The notes beneath the pieces are model-generated. The model ran no database searches, had not been told where the DNA came from, and saw only the letters and a program-made list of their open reading frames with translations. This document shows, in pieces, positions 43,932-53,550 of a stretch of DNA of 64,000 nt; positions within the stretch are counted from its first letter, which is position 1, and each line of letters starts with the position of its first letter. Source of the DNA: Novosphingobium sp. Fuku2-ISO-50 (GTDB lineage Bacteria; Pseudomonadota; Alphaproteobacteria; Sphingomonadales; Sphingomonadaceae); assembly GCF_001519055.1 (NCBI RefSeq), contig NZ_KQ954286.1, positions 366,687 to 430,686 of the forward strand, given 5' to 3'. A program made the translations under genes and the position numbers.

Positions 43932-44654
43932 TCAGGCCAGCGCGAGCAAAATGGCGGCCAAGGCTTCGGGGCGCGATAGAAACGGGCTGTGGTCCGCCCA
44001 CAATGTTTCGACCCGCGCCCCGGGCACCAGATGCTGCATGCGCCGCTGGCTCGCCAGCGGAATGGTGCGATCGTCGGTGCATTCGACATAGACACGCGGC
44101 ACCCGGCCATAGCGTTCGGGCGTCAGTTGCAGCGGAACGGAGCGCGGCCGGTGCGGTTCGTCGACCAGCCGCGCCATCGCGGCCGAGGCCAGCTCGGGCG
44201 GTGCCAACTGGGCAAACACGGCTGCCGGATCGGCGCCGGTGATGCGTGTGCCATGCCCGCCGGACGTCGGCGAAATCAGCGCATCGAAGGCCGGGTTCGG
44301 CCCTTCGAGTTGCTTGAACTGCGCGCGCGACATGCCGTCGGGCAGCATCATCGCGCAGATATAGACCAGCGTATCGATCGCCTCGGGCGCCTTTTCGGCG
44401 GCCTGGCTGATGACCAGACCGCCCCGGCTGTGTCCGGCAAGGATCACCGGACGCCGGCTCGCGGACCGGCACAGGCCGGCCGCGAATTCGGCCCAGCCGT
44501 CAAGCGTCACCGCATCGAGCGCCGCCTCGTCACCGCCCATGCCGGGCAAATCGGGCGCGATGACATCATGCCCCGCCGCTTCCAGCCGATGACGCAGCCC
44601 GTCAAAGCACCAGCCGCCGTGCCACGAACCATGGATAAGGACGAATGTCGCCAT
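43932..44654 (-). CDS. Alpha/beta hydrolase
   Basis: 240-residue alpha/beta hydrolase of the hydroxynitrile-lyase/methylesterase-like branch. It begins FVLIHGSWHGGWCFDGL, has the nucleophile elbow GHSRGGLV (Ser), an acidic residue near VECTDDRTIPL and the catalytic His in ADHSPFLS. Last gene of the ALDH-amidohydrolase-LigF operon. An esterase or C-C hydrolase role on a lignin-derived compound is possible; the substrate is unknown. Its stop is adjacent to the convergent purU stop. Confidence 0.8.
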   Translation of the reverse strand: MATFVLIHGSWHGGWCFDGLRHRLEAAGHDVIAPDLPGMGGDEAALDAVTLDGWAEFAAGLCRSASRRPVILAGHSRGGLVISQAAEKAPEAIDTLVYICAMMLPDGMSRAQFKQLEGPNPAFDALISPTSGGHGTRITGADPAAVFAQLAPPELASAAMARLVDEPHRPRSVPLQLTPERYGRVPRVYVECTDDRTIPLASQRRMQHLVPGARVETLWADHSPFLSRPEALAAILLALA

Positions 44655-44658
44655 GGCT

Positions 44659-45420
44659 TTACCGCGCGTGGCCGGTGAATGTGCGCAATGCCGGATTGGT
44701 ATGATCGGGCATTTCCAGCGCCGCCTTCACGCCCGGCCGCGCCGTCATCCGATCGCGCCAGTCGATCAGCCGGGGCCAGGTTTTCGCCGCTTCCAGTTCG
44801 GGAAACATGCGTTCGACCATCATGCCGCACATCGCGTAGAAATTGGCGTCTGCCGTGGAGACCATATCGCCCGCGATCCAGGCATTGGTTTCGAGCTGCT
44901 TGTCGACTTTGGCGCAGGCATAGACGATCTTGTCCATGGCGTGGGCCAGGTCCGCTTCGGAAAAGCCCGAGCGCGCCGTCTGCCACTTCTTGCGCTGATC
45001 GGGCAGCGGAATGCGCTCGACGAGCCTTTCAAAGTCGCCGCTTTCGATGCCGCGCGCAATCACCCCGACCATGCGATGCCAGCCATGCATCGAGACATAG
45101 TTCATCACATGTTCGTCGACGAATTTGTTCCAGTACCGCATGCGCGCCTTGCCCACCGCGTCGGCGGGGCGAAGCGGCACTTCGGGAAAGACGTCTTCAA
45201 GATATTCGTTGATCACGGTGGTCTGGGTGATCACCGCGCCATCGTGGACGAGCACCGGCACCTGGCCTTCGGGATTGATCGCCAGAAACCAGTCGGAATG
45301 CTGTTCGAACTTGTGCAGATCGACATAGACGCTTTCGAAATCGAGCCCCTTTTCCTTGAGGCAGATCATCGATTTCAGCGAATTGGCCGCCGGTTCGGCG
45401 TGGTAATAGATCAGGCTCAC
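44659..45420 (-). CDS. ligF: LigF-like glutathione-dependent beta-etherase
   Basis: 253-residue GST with LigF-specific sequence: EPAANSLKSMICLKEKGLDF, KFEQHSDWF, NPEGQVPVLVHDG, TTVINEYLEDVFPE and SMHGWHRMVG. LigF attacks the beta-carbon of the S-configured beta-O-4 ketone with glutathione, releasing guaiacol and a glutathione thioether. The start is GTG 45420 with GGGAGAGG upstream; the frame extends further without SD or conservation. It belongs to the minus-strand operon with an ALDH, an amidohydrolase and an alpha/beta hydrolase, behind operator site D. Confidence 0.88.
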   Translation of the reverse strand: MSLIYYHAEPAANSLKSMICLKEKGLDFESVYVDLHKFEQHSDWFLAINPEGQVPVLVHDGAVITQTTVINEYLEDVFPEVPLRPADAVGKARMRYWNKFVDEHVMNYVSMHGWHRMVGVIARGIESGDFERLVERIPLPDQRKKWQTARSGFSEADLAHAMDKIVYACAKVDKQLETNAWIAGDMVSTADANFYAMCGMMVERMFPELEAAKTWPRLIDWRDRMTARPGVKAALEMPDHTNPALRTFTGHAR

Positions 45421-45460
45421 AGGCTTGTCCTCTCCCGTGCCGTCGTCGCGCGCCCGGCCT

Positions 45461-46333
45461 TCAGCCAAGCCCGAGCACGCGCGCGGCATTGTCTTTCATG
45501 ATCAGCGGCAGCACGTCTTCCTTGAACCCGACAGCGCGCGCCGCCTCGATCCATTTGGCCGGATGGATCAGGGGAAAATCGCTGCCGAACAGCATCTTCT
45601 TGCGCAATTGCGTGTTGGCATACTGGATGATCTGCGGCGCGAAATACTTCGGGCTCCATCCCGACAGATCGATGAACACATTTTCCTTGTGCAGCGCCAT
45701 CGACAGGCTTTCATCGACCCACGGCCAGCTCGGATGCGCCAGGATGATTTTCATGTCGGGGAAATCGACCGCAACGTCGTCGACCAGAATCGGCTGCCCA
45801 TATTTCAGCCGCGCCCCGCCGCCGCCGCGCATTCCTGTGCCGATACCCGAATGCCCGGTGTGAAAAATCGCGGGCAATTTATAGTGGTTGATCACTTCAT
45901 AGATCGCATAGCCCATGCGGTCGGCAGGCAGGCAATCCTGCATGATGTGATGAAACTTGAAGCCGCGCACGCCATGGTTTTCGATCAGATCGCGCGCCTC
46001 GCGCGCGCCGAGCTTGCCCTTGTGCGGGTCGATCGAGGCAAACGGGATGCAGATGTCATCGTTGGCCGCGGCATATTCGGCGACTTCGTAGTTCGACACG
46101 CGCTTGGCGCCGATCCCGCTTTCGCAATCGACCGTGAACAGGCAAAATGCGATCTGCTGTGCGCGGTAAAGCTCGATGATTTCAGGGATTTTCGGCCGTT
46201 CGCGGGGCGCCTTGAAATAGGTGCTGGCCGCGTCGAAATACTGGCCCATCACCGGGTCTTCGGGATCGTGGCACGACACTTCGGCGTGAACATGGACGTC
46301 GATGGCGGAAATGCGGGACAGATCGATCGGCAT
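45461..46333 (-). CDS. Amidohydrolase-2 family protein
   Basis: 290-residue metal-dependent TIM-barrel protein: His-x-His motif DVHVHAE near the start, GFKFHHIMQD, FHTGHSGIGTG, AHPSWPWVDE and FGSDFPLIHP. Members are decarboxylases or hydrolases of aromatic acids and lactones. It is different from LigW (lacks the ATEEAFAT start). It lies between an aldehyde dehydrogenase and LigF in one operon, so it probably acts on a beta-ether or side-chain-derived product. The ATG 46333 directly precedes the domain. Reaction not assigned. Confidence 0.75.
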   Translation of the reverse strand: MPIDLSRISAIDVHVHAEVSCHDPEDPVMGQYFDAASTYFKAPRERPKIPEIIELYRAQQIAFCLFTVDCESGIGAKRVSNYEVAEYAAANDDICIPFASIDPHKGKLGAREARDLIENHGVRGFKFHHIMQDCLPADRMGYAIYEVINHYKLPAIFHTGHSGIGTGMRGGGGARLKYGQPILVDDVAVDFPDMKIILAHPSWPWVDESLSMALHKENVFIDLSGWSPKYFAPQIIQYANTQLRKKMLFGSDFPLIHPAKWIEAARAVGFKEDVLPLIMKDNAARVLGLG

Positions 46334-46419
46334 GAGGCAAACTCCAGGAAACGCGCGGCCATGCCGGCAACCAAGCACCCGGTCGAGGCAAGCGCAAGCC
46401 CGCCCCGACCGTCCAGGGC

Positions 46420-47934
46420 TCACATCTGGATAATCACGGTCTTGGTTTCGAGATAGGCCTCGACCCCCGCCCGGCCCTGTTCGCGACCGAGCCCCGATTG
46501 CTTGTAGCCGCCAAAAGGCAGCGCGGTGTCGATAATGGCGTGGCAATTGCCCCAGACCGTGCCCGATTTGATCTTCGCGGCGAGCTTGTGCATCGCCGAA
46601 ACATCGCGCGTCCAGATCCCGGCACCAAGGCCAAAACAGGTATCGTTGGCCATTTTCGCCACTTCGTCGAGATCGTCGAAACGCTGCGCCACGACGACCG
46701 GCCCGAAGATTTCCTCGCGCACCACGCTCATTTGCGGGTTCACATTGGCAAGGATCGTCGGATTGACATAATAGCCGCCATCGGTGGCCGGGGCGTCGCC
46801 GCCCATGACCACGCTGGCGCCATCGCGCTTGCCCGCCGCGATATAGCCCATCACGCGATCATGCTGTTCCTTGCTGACCAGCGGCCCCATGTGCGCGGCA
46901 GGATCGAGCGCAGGGCGCGGCGCCCAGAACGGCGCGGTCGCCGCCATGCCTTCGAGCACGCTGTCGAACACCGACTTGTGCGCAAACAGACGCGATCCCG
47001 CGACGCAGACCTGGCCCGAATTGAAAAAGATCGCGCCCGCAGCGCCGGCGGCAACTTGCGCCACATCGACATCGGACAGAATCACCACCGGCGACTTTCC
47101 GCCCAGTTCGAGCGTCACGCGTTTCATCGTTTCGGTGGCATTGCGGTTGATTACTTTGCCGATCTCGGTCGATCCGGTGAAGGCGATCTTGTCGACATCG
47201 GGATGCTTGACCAGTCGGTCGCCCGAGATATGGCCGAGCCCGGTAATCACGTTGACCACGCCCGCCGGGAAGCCCGCCTCGACAACCAGATCGGCCAGCC
47301 GCAGCGCGGTGATCGACGTCTGTTCGGCGGGTTTGAGCACCAGCGTACAGCCCGCCGCGAGCGCCGGAGCAATCTTCAGCGTGGCCATCAACAGCGGGAA
47401 ATTCCACGGCACGATCTGGCCGCAGACGCCGACCGGTTCCTTGACGGTATAGCTGAACACCGTACCCGCCGGCATCGCATAAGGCGCGGTGGTTTCGCCC
47501 GCGACTTTGCTCGCCCAGCCGGCCATGAAGCGCAACTGGCTGATCGCGCCGGGAATGTCGACGGCGCCCGCCATGGCCTTGGGCTTGCCGTTGTCGATCG
47601 CTTCCAGTTCGGCAAATTCGTCGGCATGCGCTTCGAGCAAGTCGGCGAGCCGGTTGATGATCCGTTCGCGGGCCATCGGCGGCAGGCCCGACCAGCGCCC
47701 GTCGTCAAAGGCGGCGCGCGCGGCGGCAACTGCGCGGTCGACATCGGCGGGGGACGCATCGACCACATGCGACACGATCCGCCCGGTCGAGGGGTCTTCG
47801 ACTTCGATCAGTGCGCCATGGCTCGAATCGACCCACTGGTTGTTGATGAACAGCTGCGGCTTGCGCGCCAGTGCCTTGGCCGCGGCGGGCGAATAGGCGG
47901 GCTGGACATAGCTGATGGTGGCGATGTCGTTCAT
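46420..47934 (-). CDS. Aldehyde dehydrogenase
   Basis: 504-residue class-1/2-type ALDH: VPWNFPLLMATLKIAPALAA, FTGSTEIGK, Glu in LELGGKSP and Cys in GQVCVAGS, ending GGYKQSGLGREQGRAGVEAY. It heads the operon with the amidohydrolase, LigF and hydrolase genes, 49 bp downstream of operator site D. In SYK-6, hydroxypropiovanillone from beta-ether cleavage is oxidised to vanilloyl acetaldehyde and then by ALDHs to vanilloyl acetate; this enzyme would suit that step. That assignment is inference from position. Confidence 0.85.
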   Translation of the reverse strand: MNDIATISYVQPAYSPAAAKALARKPQLFINNQWVDSSHGALIEVEDPSTGRIVSHVVDASPADVDRAVAAARAAFDDGRWSGLPPMARERIINRLADLLEAHADEFAELEAIDNGKPKAMAGAVDIPGAISQLRFMAGWASKVAGETTAPYAMPAGTVFSYTVKEPVGVCGQIVPWNFPLLMATLKIAPALAAGCTLVLKPAEQTSITALRLADLVVEAGFPAGVVNVITGLGHISGDRLVKHPDVDKIAFTGSTEIGKVINRNATETMKRVTLELGGKSPVVILSDVDVAQVAAGAAGAIFFNSGQVCVAGSRLFAHKSVFDSVLEGMAATAPFWAPRPALDPAAHMGPLVSKEQHDRVMGYIAAGKRDGASVVMGGDAPATDGGYYVNPTILANVNPQMSVVREEIFGPVVVAQRFDDLDEVAKMANDTCFGLGAGIWTRDVSAMHKLAAKIKSGTVWGNCHAIIDTALPFGGYKQSGLGREQGRAGVEAYLETKTVIIQM

Positions 47935-47982
47935 CGGTCATCCTCTTTCAGGCTTCGTCCGCGCTTGGTGCGCGACACGTGA

Positions 47983-48003
47983 TTTGTAGGCAATGCATAC
48001 AAA
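47983..48003. promoter_or_regulatory. Regulon palindrome, site D
   Basis: Half-sites TTTGTAGGC and GCATACAAA around AAT, nearly perfect. It is 49 bp upstream of the ALDH-amidohydrolase-LigF-hydrolase operon. The intergenic stretch 47935-48258 (324 bp) holds this site and site E and no gene. Confidence 0.75.
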
Positions 48004-48188
48004 CTTCACGGATCGTTGCAACCGCGAATCATGTCCCGGGTCCAAACCCCGATTCGCCGGGGCGCGGAGCGCCGCGCCATGGCCAGACCCTGCTCGCGCG
48101 CACCGCAGACCCTATCATATGTGATCTTTTTGCTGCAAAATCGCACGCAATGCCGCGCCCCTTCGATCTGCCTCTTGCCAAGCGAATT

Positions 48189-48209
48189 GTTGTATGCGCT
48201 ACATACAAA
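48189..48209. promoter_or_regulatory. Regulon palindrome, site E
   Basis: Half-sites GTTGTATGC and ACATACAAA around GCT. It lies 50 bp upstream of the proposed TonB-receptor start and about 185 bp from site D, giving one operator for each direction in this divergent region. Confidence 0.72.
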
Positions 48210-48258
48210 AAGCAGGTGCCCTGAACAAAGAGGCGCCGCGATGGAGAGGAAATTGAAG

Positions 48259-50754
48259 ATGCACGCTGAAACGATGCTGCATAGCGCCGACGGCTGTTCG
48301 CTGTCGCCATGCAAAACCAGACTGACATCGCTGATGGGCTCGTCGCTGCTCGTGCTGGCGATCGGCACGCTGCTCGCCGGGCCCGCATACGCCGCAGAGG
48401 CGGGCGATGCCCCCCCGGCTGCCCCGGACACCAAAGCCGCGTCTATCGAGGAAATCATCGTCACCGCGCAGTTTCATTCGCAGAAACTGCAGGACACGCC
48501 GATCGCGATCACCGCGCTGACCGGCGCCAGCCTGGAAGCGCGCAGCGCCAGCAGCCTTGCCAGCATTTCCGACAGCGCGCCCAGTGTCGTGCTGCGCCCG
48601 GCATCGGCGGCGTTCGGCGATTCGGTGGTGGCCTCGATCCGCGGGCTTGGCCAGGGCGACTTTGACCCGGCGATGGAGCCGGGCGTCGGCATCTATATCG
48701 ACGACGTCTATTTCCCGCGCCTGACCGGCGCCAATCTCGACCTGATGGATGTCGACCGCGTCGAAGTGCTGCGCGGGCCGCAGGGGACATTGACCGGCAA
48801 GAATTCCGAAGGCGGCGCGATCAAGTTCTTTTCCAAGGCGCCCTCGGGCGACACCGACGGCTATGTCTCGGCGACGTATGGCAGCCGCCATCGCATCAAT
48901 CTTTCCGCCAGTGCCGATTTCAAGCTGGCCGAGGGCCTGTTTGGCCGCGTATCAGGCGCCTATGCCGATCAGGACGGCTATGTAAACGTCTATGACTATG
49001 GCTGCATGAACCCGTCGAGCGGCGTTCCCTCGACGACCGGCGGGACCAATTGCCTGAAATACAAGGAAGGCGATGTCGGCTATAAAGCCGTGCGCGGCAT
49101 CTTGCGCTATAATCCCAATGAACGGCTCGATGTCACGATCAGCGGCGATTATACCAAGGATCAGCATCACAATGCGGCGCAAGTGCTGCTTTATGCCAAC
49201 AACACCAATCCCAATGTGCAGACATCCAACGGCCTGCCCTATGACAGCCGCTTCATCTGCGGGCCGTTCTGCAACTATGACACCACCGGACAAAGCGCGA
49301 GCACCTTCGTCGCCGGTCTGATCCCGGCGCTCAACGGCATCCCGTTTCAGGCGACATCGGGGTCGGAACTGAGCATTTATTCCAGTTGGGGCGTGTCGGG
49401 CAAAGTGCTCTACAACCTGACCGATGCGATCAAGCTGACATCGATCACGGCCTATCGCTCGTTTGAAAACACCTTCAGCGTCGACAACGACTTGTCGCCG
49501 GCCAATGTCGGCTTTGGCGCCAACGATGTCACCGACTGGTCGTTCAGCCAGGAACTGCGCCTGAATGCAAAGATCAACAGCATCACCAATCTGACCGTCG
49601 GCGGCTTCGTTTCGGACGAAAAGGCCAATTACTACGCGCTGCAGGACATCCGCTATGTCGCAGCCGGACCACTGCCGGTCGAACCTTTGCAGTTCATCCA
49701 GAACGACCCCATCCGCACCAAGTCGCAAGCGGTCTATGGCAATCTCGATCTCCAGCCGACGAGCGCGCTGTCGATCAATGCCGGGCTGCGCTACACGCAT
49801 GACTCCAAAAGCTATACGTTCTACCGGCTCGAACTCGACGGGGTTACGCCCAATCCGTTTCTGCCGTTCAACGGGCTGGGCGACACGTTCGCCAAGAGCC
49901 GGGTCGATTACCGCGTTGCCGTCAATTACCGGTTCTCGCCCGAAGCGATGGTCTATGCCTCTGTCGCGACCGGATACAAGGCCGGCGGGGTTGATCCGCG
50001 TCCGTTCAACGCCGCGCAAGTCGTTGGCTTTGGCCCGGAAAACGTTACCTCGTATGAATTGGGCGCCAAGACCGACTTGCTCGACCGCAAGCTGCGGCTC
50101 AATCTCGATGTGTTCTATCTCGATTTCAAGAATGCGCAGTTGACCTTGCTGTCATGCCCGCAATTCGGGGGTCCAGGCCCTTGCGCCCTGCCGCAGAACG
50201 CGGGCAATGCCCATTCCAAGGGGGTCGAGGCCGAAGTCCTGCTGCGCCCGGTCGCCGGGCTGCAGATCGACGGTTCGCTGTCGTATCAGGACTGGAAATG
50301 GACTTGCGTCAATCCGCAAGTGGTCGGCCTCGGCGCCGGGGCCTGTTCGTCGGATCCTTCGGTCATCGACCTGATCAGCAAGATGCCTCCCGGCATGGAA
50401 CAATGGAAATGGAACGTCGGCGCGCAATATGAGGCAGACCTCGGCAAGGCGGGCACGCTGACCCCGCGTTTCGACATCAGCTATCAGGGCAGCCAGATCG
50501 GCAACGTGCTCGCCGCGGCAGCGGGTTCGCCCTCGGCGCTCTATGGCCAGGAAGGCGCCTATACGCTCGCCAATGCGCGCATCACCTGGCACGACAAGGC
50601 CAAGGGTCTGTCGATCGCGCTCGCCGTTACCAACGTGTTCGACAAATACTACTACACGTCGAAGTTCGACCTGACCGGTGCAGGCGCCGGGGCCATTTCC
50701 GGATCGCCCGGGCGGCCGCGCGAATGGGCCGTGACAGTCAAGAAATCGTTCTGA
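48259..50754 (+). CDS. TonB-dependent outer-membrane receptor
   Basis: 831-residue receptor. A signal-like hydrophobic segment (LMGSSLLVLAIGTLLAG) is followed by TonB box EEIIVTAQ, a plug domain (DTPIAITALTG, RIRGLG-like ASIRGLGQG, VEVLRGPQGTLTGKN) and a 22-strand barrel ending in Phe (AVTVKKSF). The FQ-type sequence resembles sphingomonad receptors for lignin-derived aromatics (DdvT type) rather than siderophore receptors. ATG 48259 has GGAGAGG 9 bp upstream; ATG 48241 is an in-frame alternative. Preceded by operator site E. It likely imports a dimer or aromatic acid; the ligand is unknown. Confidence 0.85.
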   Translation: MHAETMLHSADGCSLSPCKTRLTSLMGSSLLVLAIGTLLAGPAYAAEAGDAPPAAPDTKAASIEEIIVTAQFHSQKLQDTPIAITALTGASLEARSASSLASISDSAPSVVLRPASAAFGDSVVASIRGLGQGDFDPAMEPGVGIYIDDVYFPRLTGANLDLMDVDRVEVLRGPQGTLTGKNSEGGAIKFFSKAPSGDTDGYVSATYGSRHRINLSASADFKLAEGLFGRVSGAYADQDGYVNVYDYGCMNPSSGVPSTTGGTNCLKYKEGDVGYKAVRGILRYNPNERLDVTISGDYTKDQHHNAAQVLLYANNTNPNVQTSNGLPYDSRFICGPFCNYDTTGQSASTFVAGLIPALNGIPFQATSGSELSIYSSWGVSGKVLYNLTDAIKLTSITAYRSFENTFSVDNDLSPANVGFGANDVTDWSFSQELRLNAKINSITNLTVGGFVSDEKANYYALQDIRYVAAGPLPVEPLQFIQNDPIRTKSQAVYGNLDLQPTSALSINAGLRYTHDSKSYTFYRLELDGVTPNPFLPFNGLGDTFAKSRVDYRVAVNYRFSPEAMVYASVATGYKAGGVDPRPFNAAQVVGFGPENVTSYELGAKTDLLDRKLRLNLDVFYLDFKNAQLTLLSCPQFGGPGPCALPQNAGNAHSKGVEAEVLLRPVAGLQIDGSLSYQDWKWTCVNPQVVGLGAGACSSDPSVIDLISKMPPGMEQWKWNVGAQYEADLGKAGTLTPRFDISYQGSQIGNVLAAAAGSPSALYGQEGAYTLANARITWHDKAKGLSIALAVTNVFDKYYYTSKFDLTGAGAGAISGSPGRPREWAVTVKKSF

Positions 50755-50774
50755 ACAGATCGGCGGGTGCAGCG

Positions 50775-52289
50775 ATGCACCCGCCGACCGCCACAGCGGG
50801 GCCTGATTTTTCCATGACATTGCTGCCCACCGGCGTTTCGCTGCGCCATCCCGAACGCGTGTTCATCGGCGGCGCATGGATGCCGCCACACAGCGACCGG
50901 CTGATCGACCTGATCTCGCCCGACACCGAACAAGTGATCGCGCGCGTCGCCGAAGCCGATGACGTCGACGTGGACCGCGCGGTTGCCGCTGCGCGCCACG
51001 CCTTTGACCATGGCCCATGGCCGCACATGGCGCCCGCCGAGCGGATTGCCGCATTCCGCCGCATGATCGCGCATCTCGAGCCGCGCGTGCCCGAATTGGC
51101 GCGCGCCTGGACCGCGCAGATGGGTGGCCTGGCCGCATTTGCCGGGCCGATGCATGCGGGCAGCCTTGCCGCCCTGAATCAGATCGCCGGTTTTGCCGAA
51201 GCGTTTGCCTTTGTCGAACAGCGCCCCAGCCTGGCCGCCGCTTGCGCTTTGGTGGTTCACGAACCGGTCGGCGTGGTCGCCGCCATCGCGCCGTGGAATG
51301 CGCCGTTCGGGATCATGGCCAACAAGCTGGCCTATGCGCTGCTGACCGGGTGTACGGTGATCATGAAGCCTTCGCCCGAGACCCCGCTGGAGGCCTATAT
51401 CCTGGCCGAAGCCGCCGAAGCGGCAGGCATTCCGCCGGGTGTCGTCAATCTCGTACCTGCGCATCGCGAGGCCAGCGATCATCTCGTGTGCAATCCGGGC
51501 GTCGACAAAGTCAGCTTTACCGGATCGACACTGGCGGGGCAGCGCATCGGCATGGTCTGCGCCGAACGCATGGCGCGCTGCACGCTCGAACTGGGCGGCA
51601 AATCGGCAGCCATCGTGCGCGACGATTTTGCCATCGCCGACGCCGCGCGGCTGTTGACCGGCACGATCACGATGATGAGCGGGCAAGTCTGCGCCATGCT
51701 CAGCCGTGTCGTCGTGCCACGCGCGCGGCATGACGAACTGGCCGAAGCGATCGCCGCCGAAATGCGCGCCGTGCGCATTGGCCACAGCGACGATCGCGCG
51801 GCGCAATTGGGCCCTCTGGCCATGAAGCGGCAGTTGGAGCGCGTCGAAAGCTTTATCGAGGAAGGCCGCAAGACCGCCGATCTGATTACCGGCGGACAGC
51901 GCCCGACGCATCTCAACCACGGCTATTTCATCGAACCCACCCTGTTCGCGCATGTCGACAACGCCAGCCGCATTGCGCAAGAAGAAATCTTCGGCCCGGT
52001 GCTCTGCCTGATCCCCGCCGACGACGACAATCACGCGATCGCCATCGCCAATGACAGCCGCTATGGCCTCAACGGCTCTGTCCTGACGCACGATGCCGAC
52101 GCGGCCTGGCGGATCGGTCGCCGCGTGCGCACCGGCGGCTTTGGCCAGAACGGGCTGCGCATGGATTTCGGCCTGCCGTTCGGCGGATTCAAGCAATCGG
52201 GCATCGGCCGCGAAGGCGGGCCCGAAGGGCTGCACCCCTATCTCGAAATGAAAACCATGCTGCTCGATGCGGTTCCCGCTGGCGTTTAG
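50775..52289 (+). CDS. Aldehyde dehydrogenase
   Basis: 504-residue ALDH: APWNAPFGIMANKLAYALL, FTGSTLAGQ, Glu in LELGGKSA and Cys in GQVCAMLSR, ending GGFKQSGIGREGGPEGLHPY. It is 20 bp after the TonB-receptor stop and probably in the same operon. ATG 50775 is listed; ATG 50814 (MTLLPTGVSL) is an equally possible start. It may oxidise a lignin-derived aromatic aldehyde such as coniferaldehyde or vanillin. Its stop codon shares four bases with the stop of the convergent SDR gene. Confidence 0.82.
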   Translation: MHPPTATAGPDFSMTLLPTGVSLRHPERVFIGGAWMPPHSDRLIDLISPDTEQVIARVAEADDVDVDRAVAAARHAFDHGPWPHMAPAERIAAFRRMIAHLEPRVPELARAWTAQMGGLAAFAGPMHAGSLAALNQIAGFAEAFAFVEQRPSLAAACALVVHEPVGVVAAIAPWNAPFGIMANKLAYALLTGCTVIMKPSPETPLEAYILAEAAEAAGIPPGVVNLVPAHREASDHLVCNPGVDKVSFTGSTLAGQRIGMVCAERMARCTLELGGKSAAIVRDDFAIADAARLLTGTITMMSGQVCAMLSRVVVPRARHDELAEAIAAEMRAVRIGHSDDRAAQLGPLAMKRQLERVESFIEEGRKTADLITGGQRPTHLNHGYFIEPTLFAHVDNASRIAQEEIFGPVLCLIPADDDNHAIAIANDSRYGLNGSVLTHDADAAWRIGRRVRTGGFGQNGLRMDFGLPFGGFKQSGIGREGGPEGLHPYLEMKTMLLDAVPAGV

Positions 52290-53026
52290 CGCAATTCCAG
52301 ACAGCCGCCGTCGACATAGAGATCGACGCCGTTGATGAAGCTGGCCTCGGCACTGGCGAGGAACAGCGCGGCGCGGGCGACTTCCCCGGCCTCGCCCATG
52401 CGCCCGATCGGCACCACGTCCGACAGCATGGCGCGCATCGCGGCAATCCGGGCCTCGGGCGCGTCGCGCTTGAAAATCTCGGTGTCGGTCGGCCCCGGGC
52501 TGATCATGTTGACGCGGATGCGGCGCGCCAACACTTCCTTGGCAACGATCCGCACCACCGCGCGAAGCCCCGCCTTGGCCGCAGCATAGGCCACATTGCC
52601 GGGCACCGCGGCGACCGAACCGATCGAGCCCGTCACCACGATCGCCCCGCCATCGCGCATCAGCGGCAGCGCCTGTTGCAAGGCAAAGAACGCGCCGCGC
52701 AAATTGACCGCATGAATGGTGTCCCAAAATGCCTCGGTGACATCGGCAACCGGCGCAAAGCCTCCGACCCCGGCGTTGCAGAACAACACGTCGATCGGCC
52801 CCATCGCATCGGCAATTTCGCCGAGCACCGCCGCGCTTTGCGCCGGATCGCCGATGTCGGCCACACGGATCAGCGCGCCCGTCTCTGCGGCCGCCGCCGC
52901 CAGCGTTTGCGCATTGCGCCCGGTCAGCGCCAGCCGCGCGCCTTCGGCTGCAAACAGCCGCGCCGCCGCCAGACCGATCCCGGCATTGCCGCCCAGAATC
53001 ACCACCACTTTGTCCTCAAAGCGCAT
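52286..53026 (-). CDS. Classical SDR oxidoreductase
   Basis: 246-residue short-chain dehydrogenase: LGGNAGIGLAAARLF, CNAGVGGF, VVTGSIGSVAAVPG and YAAAKAG (Tyr-x-x-x-Lys), then SPGPTDTE and the closing INGVDLYVDGG. It is of the FabG-like type, shorter than the Lig C-alpha-dehydrogenases. It follows the SnoaL-like gene by 16 bp on the same strand, so the two likely form an operon. Substrate unknown. Confidence 0.8.
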   Translation of the reverse strand: MRFEDKVVVILGGNAGIGLAAARLFAAEGARLALTGRNAQTLAAAAAETGALIRVADIGDPAQSAAVLGEIADAMGPIDVLFCNAGVGGFAPVADVTEAFWDTIHAVNLRGAFFALQQALPLMRDGGAIVVTGSIGSVAAVPGNVAYAAAKAGLRAVVRIVAKEVLARRIRVNMISPGPTDTEIFKRDAPEARIAAMRAMLSDVVPIGRMGEAGEVARAALFLASAEASFINGVDLYVDGGCLELR

Positions 53027-53042
53027 CGCCCGCGTTCCTTGT

Positions 53043-53432
53043 TCAAATCATCGGATTGGGATTGACCGGGTGTTCGGGCAATTCCTGGATCACATCCCAG
53101 TGTTCGACGATCATTCCGCGTTCGAGGCGAAAGATGTCCGCCACCGCGAGCCCCCGATCGCCCGTCCAACGCACGACATGGACATGGACGACGACATGGT
53201 CGCCATCGACAAAGGCGCGATGAATCGTCTGGCGCGCCTCGGGCGAATCGGCACGCCGATCATCGAGCCAGCGCTTGAGCGCGTCTCGCCCCGGTTCGGC
53301 AAGCGAGCTGTGCTGCACATAATGCTGCGCAATGAAACGATCGACCGCAGACGAATCGAGCGGCATCAGCACCGCCTCGTACATGGCAAGAACATGCGCC
53401 AGATTGGCTTGTTCGATCGGCGTGCGGCTCAT
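53043..53432 (-). CDS. SnoaL-like protein
   Basis: 129-residue NTF2-fold protein of the SnoaL polyketide-cyclase-like kind: VLAMYEAVLMPLDSSAVDRF, YVQHSSLAEPGRDALKRWLD, VVHVHVVRWTGDRG and the typical close IVEHWDVIQELPE. These act as cyclases, isomerases or dehydratases on small cyclic compounds. ATG 53432 is chosen over an upstream start. It precedes the SDR gene on the same strand and is divergent from the 53551 operon. A role in aromatic side-chain chemistry is possible but unproven. Confidence 0.75.
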   Translation of the reverse strand: MSRTPIEQANLAHVLAMYEAVLMPLDSSAVDRFIAQHYVQHSSLAEPGRDALKRWLDDRRADSPEARQTIHRAFVDGDHVVVHVHVVRWTGDRGLAVADIFRLERGMIVEHWDVIQELPEHPVNPNPMI

Positions 53433-53484
53433 GCGGCGGGCCCCTTTTCTCCCTGCGCGCAAGGCCAATCGGCGCTTGCGCTAT

Positions 53485-53502
53485 TTATAACATTTGATAC
53501 GG
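53485..53502. promoter_or_regulatory. Second-type palindrome, imperfect
   Basis: TTATAACA-TT-TGATACGG: the left half is identical to the perfect palindrome at 22180-22197 and the right half shares TG.TA. It is located between the divergent SnoaL-like gene (53432) and the 53551-58962 operon. Confidence 0.4.
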
Positions 53503-53550
53503 TAACGCAAAGGTCGGGACAAGACCTCAATGACACATTCGGGAGAGATC

